This document shows positions 57,633 through 64,000 of a stretch of DNA of 64,000 nt, in pieces. Origin of the DNA: Alistipes muris (GTDB taxonomy: Bacteria; Bacteroidota; Bacteroidia; Bacteroidales; Rikenellaceae). The DNA lies in contig NZ_CALPDD010000005.1 in the NCBI RefSeq assembly GCF_943193205.1, positions 1-64,000 on the forward strand, given 5' to 3'. Every line of letters starts with the position of its first letter. Within the stretch, counting starts at the first letter, position 1. Made by a program: the position numbers and the translations under genes. The notes under the pieces were generated by a model that saw only the letters and a list, made by a program, of their open reading frames with translations, did no database searches and was not told the DNA's origin.

Positions 57633-57634
57633 TT

Positions 57635-59104
57635 ATGAAACCGATTTTATTAGAAGATGTATATTGCGATTCGGGAGTTCCTCAATATACATTTGTAGAG
57701 CCATCAGAGTACACAAAAACAAAAGTTGCCTTGCGTACAAAAGGGCGAGGTGTTGTTGTTGAAGGGCCGTCAGGTATTGGTAAAACAACATGCATAAAGA
57801 AAATACTTGAGGATACTGGAATCTCAGCTACGTGTTTATCTGCGCGTATTATTGAAGATCTTGAATACATGAATCTTTTATTGCAAGATCCTCGTGATGT
57901 GGGTGTAGTTATTATAGACGATTTTCACTTGTTAAAGGAGGAAGCTAAACGGGCTTTTTCTGATCTTTTAAAAGTGTTGGCAGATGAAATGCGTGAGGAT
58001 ATAAAGTTAATTCTAATTGGTATTAATAGGGCAGGAGAGTGTTTAATACAGTTAGCTCCGGATCTTAATAACAGAATAGACACTATTAAATTCGAAAAAA
58101 ATCCAGAATACAAAATTGCGGAACTGATTTGCAAAGGGGAGGATGTTCTGAATGTATCCATAGATTGTAAGGATGAGATTATAAAAAAATCATATGGAAG
58201 CTTTCATATTGCGCAAATGCTATGTAAAACTATTTGTATAGCTCAAGATGTGATTGAGCAGCAGTCTCAAAAAATTACTATAACTGTTCCTATAGAACAA
58301 GTGATAGACATAAAAATGCAAGAACTTGCTCGTGTTTTTGCTCCAACGACAAAAACTTTTGCGGCAGGGAACAGAAATCGTCGAGATGGTCGAGCGCCCT
58401 ATTTGAAACTATTAACATGGTTAGCAGAATGTGATACTGGCGCATTGCAAATGCATGAAATCTATATGAAATATCCCCATTATAAGGTTAGTATCAGTCA
58501 GATTGCGGATAAAGGATACATTTCGCAATTAATAAGTAAAAATGAGATTGTTGCTAAAGTTTTATATTATGAACCTACATCTAAAATTTTAGCGATAGAA
58601 GATCCTAAATTTGTATTTTATCTAAAAAATATTGATTGGAGAGTATTTGCACAAGATATGGGATTTAAGCAGGAGGAGTGTACGACAAAATATGATTTCG
58701 CATTATCTTTTGCTGGAGAAAAAAGGAAATATGCAGAAATGCTATATCAGCGACTTGTGGAAAATGAATATAGCGTTTTTTATGATAAAAATATGACTGC
58801 CGATATTTTAGGGAAAGATCTGGATAAATATTTTGCTCCGATTTATGAAGCAGAGGCAACATATGTAATAGCGATGATTGATTCTTATTACCCTAAAAAA
58901 GTATGGACTGTTTTTGAATCTGATAAATATAAAGAAAGGTTTGGTCAAGATTCAGTTATCCCAATTTTATTTGATGATTTCACACCGTCACCAATGGATA
59001 CTCTTTATAACAAAGGATATGAAACCATTGATATAACTAAAGATAACGTGGAAGAACAAATTAACCAAATAGTTAATCATCTGATTCAAAAAATGAATAT
59101 ATAG
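57635..59104 (+). CDS. AAA ATPase fused to a C-terminal TIR domain
   Basis: A 489-residue protein. The ATPase half has Walker A GPSGIGKTT (44-52), Walker B VVIIDD (91-96) and a sensor-like LILIGIN (125-131). A winged-helix-like middle (about 250-345) links to a TIR domain (about 352-489): YDFALSFAGEKRKYAE, FYDKN (Asp384) and WTVFESDKY, where Glu428 sits at the position of the catalytic Glu of TIR NAD-cleaving enzymes. It starts 2 nt after hsdS and ends 3 nt before hsdR, so it is made with the restriction system. A suicide effector that degrades NAD on infection, or when restriction fails, is an inference. Confidence 0.88.
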   Translation: MKPILLEDVYCDSGVPQYTFVEPSEYTKTKVALRTKGRGVVVEGPSGIGKTTCIKKILEDTGISATCLSARIIEDLEYMNLLLQDPRDVGVVIIDDFHLLKEEAKRAFSDLLKVLADEMREDIKLILIGINRAGECLIQLAPDLNNRIDTIKFEKNPEYKIAELICKGEDVLNVSIDCKDEIIKKSYGSFHIAQMLCKTICIAQDVIEQQSQKITITVPIEQVIDIKMQELARVFAPTTKTFAAGNRNRRDGRAPYLKLLTWLAECDTGALQMHEIYMKYPHYKVSISQIADKGYISQLISKNEIVAKVLYYEPTSKILAIEDPKFVFYLKNIDWRVFAQDMGFKQEECTTKYDFALSFAGEKRKYAEMLYQRLVENEYSVFYDKNMTADILGKDLDKYFAPIYEAEATYVIAMIDSYYPKKVWTVFESDKYKERFGQDSVIPILFDDFTPSPMDTLYNKGYETIDITKDNVEEQINQIVNHLIQKMNI

Positions 59105-59107
59105 ATT

Positions 59108-62100
59108 ATGGACTCAAACATCGGGGCGAAGGAACGGGTGACGCAGAAGCGGCTTGTCGGGCTGTTTCAAAACGTATTGGAATACGACTATCTCGGAAAC
59201 TGGGAGTATCGCGAAGGCAACGATAATGTCGAAGAGGCGTTGTTGCGCCGTTATCTGAAACGGCGGAAATATGCCGACAAGGAGATCGACAAAGCCGTAG
59301 CGAAATTCAAGCAAGCGGCAACGAATATCGGTGCGGGTCTATATAATGCAAACCGGGAGGTTTATACGTTGCTGCGTTACGGCGTAAATGTTCAGTCGGA
59401 CGTATCGGAATACAAAAAGACGGTGCACCTTATCGACTGGACGAACCCGTTGGAGAATGACTTCCAGATTGCCGAGGAGGTAACCGTACAGGGCAAAAGC
59501 GACCGCCGCCCCGATCTGGTCGTTTATGTCAACGGTATCGCCGTGGCCGTCATCGAGCTGAAACGCAGCACAGTGTCCGTTCATGAAGGCATTCGTCAGA
59601 ATATCCGCAATCAGCAGGACGAATACATCCCTCGATTTTTCACGACCGTGCAGCTGTTGTGCGCAGGCAACGATACCGAAGGCCTGCATTACGGAGTAAT
59701 CAAAACGCCCGAAAAGTTTTGGCTTCGTTGGAAAGAGCCGTGTGGCGAACCGTGCGAACCCTCGCAGTTCACTCCGGAGCGCTACCCGAATGAATTGGGT
59801 CGCAGTGTCCTGCAATTCTTCGAACAGCACCGGCTGCTGGAGTTTATTCACGACTTCATCATCTTTGACGGCGGTATCAAAAAGGCGGCGCGTCCGAACC
59901 AATATTTTGCTATCAAAGCGGCCCAGCCGCGTGTGCGCAGCAAAGAGAACGGTATCATCTGGCATTCGCAGGGTTCGGGCAAGAGCCTCACGATGGTGTG
60001 GCTGGCGCAATGGATTCGCGAGAATGTCACCGATGCCCGTGTGGTCGTCATCACCGACCGCGACGAGCTGGACAAACAAATCGAAAGCGGATTCAAGGAT
60101 GTTGGCGAGAAAATCCGCCGAGCCCGAAGCGGGGCGCAATTGGTCTCGATGCTCAACAAGGCCGAACCGTGGCTGATCTGCACGCTTATCCATAAATTCG
60201 GTAACCGAAATGACAACGACAGCGTATCGGTAGGAGGGAAAAAAGCGGTAAAGTCACTCGATTTCTATTTGGAGGAGGTCGCAAAGCACCTTCCGCAAGG
60301 ATTCCGGGCCAAGGGCGATATCTACGTCTTCATCGACGAATGTCATCGCTCGCAGGGCGGCATGCTGCACGAAGCGATGAAGCGCATCATGGGCGAGCAG
60401 GTCATGCTGATCGGTTTTACCGGGACGCCGCTGCTGCATACGGACAAAAAGAAATCCATCGAAACGTTCGGTTCATATATTCACAGCTACAAATTCCATG
60501 AGGCCGTTCGGGACAAAGTGATTCTCGACCTGCGTTATGAAGCCCGGAATGTAGAGCAGTTCCTCGGCAAGCGCGAAAAGATCGACGAGTGGTTCGATGC
60601 CAAAACGGCCGGATTGAGCAAAGCCGCCCGGTCGCTTCTGAAAGCGCGCTGGGCGAAGATGGAAAAACTATTCAGCAGCAAGGAGCGCATTCATCGCATT
60701 GTGGCGGATATATGTCAGGATATGGGCATCAAACGGGCCCTTTCGGGCGGATACGGGAATGCGATGCTTGTAGCCGACTCTATTTATCAGGCCTGCCGCT
60801 ACTGGGAGGTGTTCCAATCCACGGAATTGAAAGGACATTGCGTCGTGGTGACGAGTTACGAGGCGAACAGTTCGTCGGTAAGAGACGAATACGTCGGCGA
60901 TGGCGAAACGGAAGATTTCACCAAATATGAAATCTACAAAAGGATGATTGGCGACCGCACGCCCGAACAGTTCGAAGCGTGGGCGAAAAAAGAATTCGTG
61001 AAGCATCCGGCAGATATGAAACTGCTGATTGTCGTGGAAAAACTGCTCACCGGATTCGATGCGCCGTCGGCGACCTATCTGTATATCGACAAACCGATGC
61101 GCGACCACAATCTGTTTCAGGCAATTTGCCGCGTAAATCGGGTAGACAGCGACGAAAAGGATTTCGGTTATATCGTCGATTATCAGGATTTGTTCGGAGC
61201 TATCAAAAACGCTATCGAGGATTATACGAGCGGCGCGTTCGACCAATACGATGCTAAGGATATTCAGGGCTTGTTGACGAACCGGCTGACCGAAGGCCGA
61301 AAGGGGCTGGATGAAGCGCTGCAGGCGGTCTATACCCTATGCGAAGCGGTAAATCCGCAAACCCAGGCAGGATATTTCACCTATTTCGTCTATTCGGAAA
61401 CGACGCCGGTCGAAGCACAACAAGCCGAATGCGAGGACAAGGCCGCGAAGCGTGAAACATTCTATAAACTGGTGTCGACCCTCGTCCGTCGATATATCGA
61501 TATTGCCAACGAAATGACGGCGGCGGGATACACGAAAGAGGAGGCCGAGCATATCAAACAGCAGGTCGATTATTTCAACGACCTGAAAGACGAAATAAAG
61601 CTCAAAAGCGGCGACGCGCTCGATTTGAAATTGTATGATCCGGCCATGCGCCAGTTAATCGATAACTACGTGCGGGCCGACGACAGCGAGAAACTGGTCG
61701 ATTTGGCCGATGTCTCCTTTCTCGATTTGCTCGATATGGAGGGCGCGCAAGCCATCGAAGCGCTTCCCAAGAATATTCGGCAGAACGAACGTTCTGTTGC
61801 CGAAGTGCTGGCTGCCAACATGCGCAAGATGATTATCAGCGAGCGGCCGAACAACCCGGCCTATTTCGACAGGATGTCCGATCTGTTGAACCAACTGTTG
61901 CAGGAGCAGCACGATGGAAAGCTGCAATACAAAGAGTTGATAGAAAAACTGATTGAAAAGCTCAAAGAGGCCCGTTCTGAAAGACGGGCGAAATACCCAG
62001 CATCGCTCGATACGAAAGGGAAACAGGCGCTGTATGAAAATCTGGATTGCAATGAAGAACTCGCCCTGCGCGTACACGAAACAGTCAAGGCGAATGCCCG

Positions 62101-62239
62101 GGACGGATTCCGGGATGTAAGCAGCGGCGGATTGAAAATGAAAGCACTGCGCAAAGCCATCTACAATGTCTTGCCCGACGCTACGGAAAACAAGATTGAC
62201 GATATCATGCGGATCGTCATTTCGCAAAAAGAGTATTGA
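59108..62239 (+). CDS. hsdR: Type I restriction endonuclease / translocase subunit
   Basis: A 1043-residue HsdR. The nuclease domain has RPDLVVYVNGIAVAVIELKRS (about 134-154, D and ExK residues); the SF2 motor has Walker A SQGSGKSLTMVW (about 286-297), DECHRSQGG (about 410) and GFTGTPL (about 432); further on come EKLLTGFDAPSATYLYIDKPM and VCRVNRV-like motif VI residues (ICRVNRVD). A helical C-terminal domain docks on the methyltransferase. It cuts unmethylated DNA after translocation. It starts 3 nt after the AAA-TIR gene and its stop overlaps the YgjP start. Confidence 0.97.
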   Translation: MDSNIGAKERVTQKRLVGLFQNVLEYDYLGNWEYREGNDNVEEALLRRYLKRRKYADKEIDKAVAKFKQAATNIGAGLYNANREVYTLLRYGVNVQSDVSEYKKTVHLIDWTNPLENDFQIAEEVTVQGKSDRRPDLVVYVNGIAVAVIELKRSTVSVHEGIRQNIRNQQDEYIPRFFTTVQLLCAGNDTEGLHYGVIKTPEKFWLRWKEPCGEPCEPSQFTPERYPNELGRSVLQFFEQHRLLEFIHDFIIFDGGIKKAARPNQYFAIKAAQPRVRSKENGIIWHSQGSGKSLTMVWLAQWIRENVTDARVVVITDRDELDKQIESGFKDVGEKIRRARSGAQLVSMLNKAEPWLICTLIHKFGNRNDNDSVSVGGKKAVKSLDFYLEEVAKHLPQGFRAKGDIYVFIDECHRSQGGMLHEAMKRIMGEQVMLIGFTGTPLLHTDKKKSIETFGSYIHSYKFHEAVRDKVILDLRYEARNVEQFLGKREKIDEWFDAKTAGLSKAARSLLKARWAKMEKLFSSKERIHRIVADICQDMGIKRALSGGYGNAMLVADSIYQACRYWEVFQSTELKGHCVVVTSYEANSSSVRDEYVGDGETEDFTKYEIYKRMIGDRTPEQFEAWAKKEFVKHPADMKLLIVVEKLLTGFDAPSATYLYIDKPMRDHNLFQAICRVNRVDSDEKDFGYIVDYQDLFGAIKNAIEDYTSGAFDQYDAKDIQGLLTNRLTEGRKGLDEALQAVYTLCEAVNPQTQAGYFTYFVYSETTPVEAQQAECEDKAAKRETFYKLVSTLVRRYIDIANEMTAAGYTKEEAEHIKQQVDYFNDLKDEIKLKSGDALDLKLYDPAMRQLIDNYVRADDSEKLVDLADVSFLDLLDMEGAQAIEALPKNIRQNERSVAEVLAANMRKMIISERPNNPAYFDRMSDLLNQLLQEQHDGKLQYKELIEKLIEKLKEARSERRAKYPASLDTKGKQALYENLDCNEELALRVHETVKANARDGFRDVSSGGLKMKALRKAIYNVLPDATENKIDDIMRIVISQKEY

Positions 62240-62934
62240 TGACTGTTATTACTCTGTTCGGTCTGTCTGCCGAAGTCGAGAGGAAAGAGATTAAAAACGT
62301 GCATCTGACTATCTATCCGCCCGATGCGCGGATACACGTTTCTGCCCCGCTTGCTATGACGGAGGATGCTGTCAGGTTATTTCTGATAACCAAACTTCCG
62401 TGGATTCGCCAGCGTGTGTCGCAAATTCTTGATCAGAACCGTCAGACGTCTCGCGAATATGTTTCGGGCGAAAATCACTATTACAAAGGACAACGTTATC
62501 GGTTGAAGGTCGTTTATGACCACCTCCCTGCAAAAGTCGAAGTGCAAGGGAATGAGTATCTTGTTCTGCATGTTCGCGAAAACAGTTCATTGGAGCGCAG
62601 AGCCGAGATACTCAAAGAGTGGTATCGAATGGAACTGAAAACCTTGCTGTCGGATTTAATCGCCAAATGGGAAAACGCACTGGGAGTTCAGGTAAACAGA
62701 TGGGAGGTAAAACAGATGAAAACCTTGTGGGGGAGTTGCAATCACCGAACACGAAATATCATCTTCAATTTGGAACTTATCAAAAAGCCTTTGCATTGTA
62801 TCGAGTATATCGTTGTCCATGAGTTGCTGCATATCAGGGTGCGGTTGCACAATGAAGAATTTACAACTTTACTGAATCGTTATTTTCCCAATTGGAAGCA
62901 GCTGAAAGAAGAGTTGAATGAATTTATCGTGTAA
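62239..62934 (+). CDS. YgjP-like metallopeptidase (DUF45)
   Basis: A 231-residue protein from ATG 62239, which shares one base with the hsdR stop (TGATG), a coupled start. Zinc motif HELLHIRVRLH (194-204, HExxH plus a further His) and the upstream WGSCNHRTRNIIFNLEL block are typical of YgjP/M48-like metallopeptidases. Such genes are often found directly after hsdR in type I operons; the role is unknown, perhaps removing or activating restriction subunits. The chain of spacing marks it as part of this operon. Confidence 0.92.
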   Translation: MTVITLFGLSAEVERKEIKNVHLTIYPPDARIHVSAPLAMTEDAVRLFLITKLPWIRQRVSQILDQNRQTSREYVSGENHYYKGQRYRLKVVYDHLPAKVEVQGNEYLVLHVRENSSLERRAEILKEWYRMELKTLLSDLIAKWENALGVQVNRWEVKQMKTLWGSCNHRTRNIIFNLELIKKPLHCIEYIVVHELLHIRVRLHNEEFTTLLNRYFPNWKQLKEELNEFIV

Positions 62935-62985
62935 TCTATAATTGAAAATGTGGGGATTTTAGTTTGATCTCTAACTTTAAACGAA

Positions 62986-63390
62986 ATGAATACAACTGCG
63001 ATTTGGCAGAAAATCGAAAAGCTGCTGGAAAAGACCGAGCATAGCAATCTCGTTGCAATTAGCCGGGCCGATTTTGAAGAAGCAATGAAGGACGCTTCGG
63101 ATTTCGCATATGTCGAAATCGAAAACATCGCATTTCCCGATTTGCTCGAAAAATTGCGCAAAGAGTTGGCGGCATTGCCCATGCACTCGGTACGAAATGG
63201 TGTGTTGAGAATAGGCACTGCTTCTGACAGCGCAGATGGCGAATTATCGGCCGACAATATGTGCGGCTTGTTGAAAACAGTTCAGGAGTTTACTTCCGGT
63301 GCCAAACTTATTTGGGGGTTGGATGTAGATCCTGCTATCTCTTCGGGGTGTTACTCCGTTGCGGTGGTGTTTGCCATGTCGGGCAGGTAG
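62986..63390 (+). CDS. Small protein with FtsZ-tail-like domain
   Basis: A 134-residue protein, MNTTAIWQKIEKLLEKTEHSN. The second half, DNMCGLLKTVQEFTSGAKLIWGLDVDP then YSVAVVFAMSG, follows the helix-strand pattern of the FtsZ/tubulin C-terminal domain (typically ...ANIIFGAVID...VTVIATG). There is no GTPase domain. It lies 51 nt after the YgjP gene and before a terminator, so it is probably the last gene of the restriction operon. The similarity is faint and could be chance; it might interfere with cell division if real. Confidence 0.65.
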   Translation: MNTTAIWQKIEKLLEKTEHSNLVAISRADFEEAMKDASDFAYVEIENIAFPDLLEKLRKELAALPMHSVRNGVLRIGTASDSADGELSADNMCGLLKTVQEFTSGAKLIWGLDVDPAISSGCYSVAVVFAMSGR

Positions 63391-63409
63391 CTTTACTTAC
63401 GTATTCATA

Positions 63410-63446
63410 ATAAAACTCCCCGATACTTGATACCGGGGAGTTTTAT
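63410..63446. terminator. Strong terminator closing the restriction operon
   Basis: AAAACTCCCCG pairs perfectly with CGGGGAGTTTT around an AT-rich loop, flanked by A and T runs. It also faces the minus-strand pseudogenes, so it can work both ways. Confidence 0.85.
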
Positions 63447-63478
63447 TATCTTACATGGGCAGCTTTGTGCCGTTTGTA

Positions 63479-63637
63479 TTATTTCAGATCGCGGGCTTTG
63501 ATACGTACAACTTTGCCGTCGCGCATGACGACCAGTTCGCCGTCTTCTTTCCGGGTTTTCTCTACAAGGCGTTTGCGGGCCAACAGAATGCCCGCATTGA
63601 TTTTCTCCTACATCTGTTTGATTTCGATCTCATTCAT
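63479..63637 (-). pseudogene. Small partner of the zeta-like toxin, interrupted by a stop
   Basis: On the minus strand the frame reads MNEIEIKQM, then TAG at codon 10 (63608-63610), then EKINAGILLARKRLVEK and VVMRDGKVVRIKARDLK to TAA at 63479. Its ATG overlaps the end of the zeta-like frame by 8 nt, the layout of a toxin with a small partner. Without the stop it would be a basic protein of 52 residues. I do not recognise the family; read as decayed. Confidence 0.5.
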
Positions 63638-63960
63638 AGCCCGCAATCTCTTTGTAGGATAACGTATCTTCTATATGGATTGTTGCCTCTTTTTCGCCTG
63701 ATGCAATGATTTTGATTTCCACGTCTGCCGAACTGTTGTCGTAGATTGTCCAAAAGTCGCATATCGGCGTGTAGAGCGTTGTAAGGTTCCGGATGCCGTT
63801 TGTATATCGTCGTCGAATTCCTTGTATCCCTGCATTTTGGGGAGCACCGTGTAGGGTGCAGCCGTTTTCCCTGTACCGTTGTTGCTTTGCTATAAAGTTT
63901 CGACAAGGATAGCGTTTTCGTGCTATCTCCTGCTCGAATGATGAAAATACGCTCGTTCAT
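63630..63960 (-). pseudogene. Decayed zeta-toxin-like kinase gene
   Basis: Pieces of a zeta-toxin family P-loop kinase remain in different frames. The start MNERIFIIRAG matches the family's first strand; another frame holds the Walker A and next block (NGTGKTAAPYTVLPKMQGYKEF); a third holds the C-terminal end (RRRYTNGIRNLTTLYTPICD, FWTIYDNSSADVEIK, ending KEIAGYE). About 100 residues between the second and third pieces are missing. The gene cannot make an active kinase. Read from the minus strand, it lies at the right edge of the window. Confidence 0.65.
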
Positions 63961-64000
63961 GGAAAAATCGCAACCTCGGTTTGCTGGGTATCCCCGGTGT

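Larger units (their letters stand above)
44339..64000. mobile_element. Island 2: tRNA-Arg-linked integrative element (right end not seen)
   Basis: The left border is the displaced tRNA-Arg half. Next to it an IntDOT-like integrase, small HTH proteins and a RepA-like ATPase form a control and replication module. Cargo follows: AT-rich secreted and membrane unknowns, a type I restriction operon with an AAA-TIR gene, and a decayed toxin module. Base composition is clearly more AT-rich than the core. No relaxase, coupling protein or conjugation gene is visible, so it is either a mobilisable or satellite-type element or has its transfer genes beyond the edge. Confidence 0.8.

Noticed and set aside
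44339-64000. Conjugative element with its own transfer genes
   Set aside because: No relaxase, coupling ATPase or Tra protein is seen within the visible part; it could lie beyond the right edge, so the claim is not made.
1-64000. CRISPR array or cas genes
   Set aside because: I saw no regularly spaced direct repeats with unique spacers and no cas-like protein. The direct repeats near 6.1 kb have only two units.

Overview
The window looks like a chromosome segment of a GC-rich member of the Bacteroidales, most like Alistipes. The evidence is the repeated Bacteroidetes promoter box TAnnTTTG in front of many genes (one with a TTTG box 19 bp upstream), AT-rich intergenic gaps between GC-rich genes, a DUF5683 protein beside parAB, CTnDOT-type tyrosine recombinases, and an indolepyruvate oxidoreductase alpha subunit of about 530 residues without a ferredoxin tail. 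The genus is an inference.

Core region, 1-11.1 kb: M23 peptidase-ispD-PH-like membrane protein; rpsF-rpsR-rplI; divergent thiL and adk; a secreted acetyl-xylan-esterase-type hydrolase; tRNA-Glu with rpsT; a BtuFCD-type ABC importer; tRNA-Pro(GGG).

Island 1, about 11.15-17.3 kb, sits against the 3' end of tRNA-Pro. It carries an IntDOT-like recombinase behind a symmetric four-site GGTTGAC array, two unknown proteins, a RhuM-family protein coupled to an unknown membrane protein, and a second recombinase at the far edge. No displaced tRNA-Pro end is visible, so it may be composite or decayed.

Core region, 17.3-44.3 kb: a tight parA-parB-DUF5683-lytic transglycosylase-mnmE cluster; a CPBP protease; an envelope operon (SurA-like lipoprotein, two-parvulin SurA, OstA/LptA-like protein); an MscS channel; an AspT-type transporter; a five-gene MacAB-TolC-like exporter; an aromatic amino acid fermentation operon (iorA, iorB, aminotransferase, CoA-transferase) with a divergent GntR/FCD remnant; and a secreted Ntn amidase of the bile salt/penicillin V hydrolase family.

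Island 2, from 44.34 kb to beyond the right edge, starts at a 42-bp copy of the 3' half of tRNA-Arg(ACG). Then come an IntDOT-like recombinase, three small HTH proteins, an unknown protein, a RepA-like ATPase, and a 730-bp noncoding stretch dense in inverted repeats, including a 13-bp perfect pair enclosing a promoter. AT-rich cargo of secreted and membrane unknowns follows. The main cargo is a seven-gene run (53.0-63.4 kb): hsdM, a five-helix membrane protein with a lysozyme-like GIMQV motif, hsdS, an AAA-TIR protein, hsdR, a YgjP-type metalloprotease and a small FtsZ-tail-like protein. Spacing is 15 nt or less, or overlapping, except 51 nt before the last gene. I read it as a composite defence locus: type I restriction backed by a possible TIR suicide effector. 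At the right edge lie a decayed zeta-toxin-like gene and its interrupted partner. No relaxase is visible, so island 2 is only partly seen.
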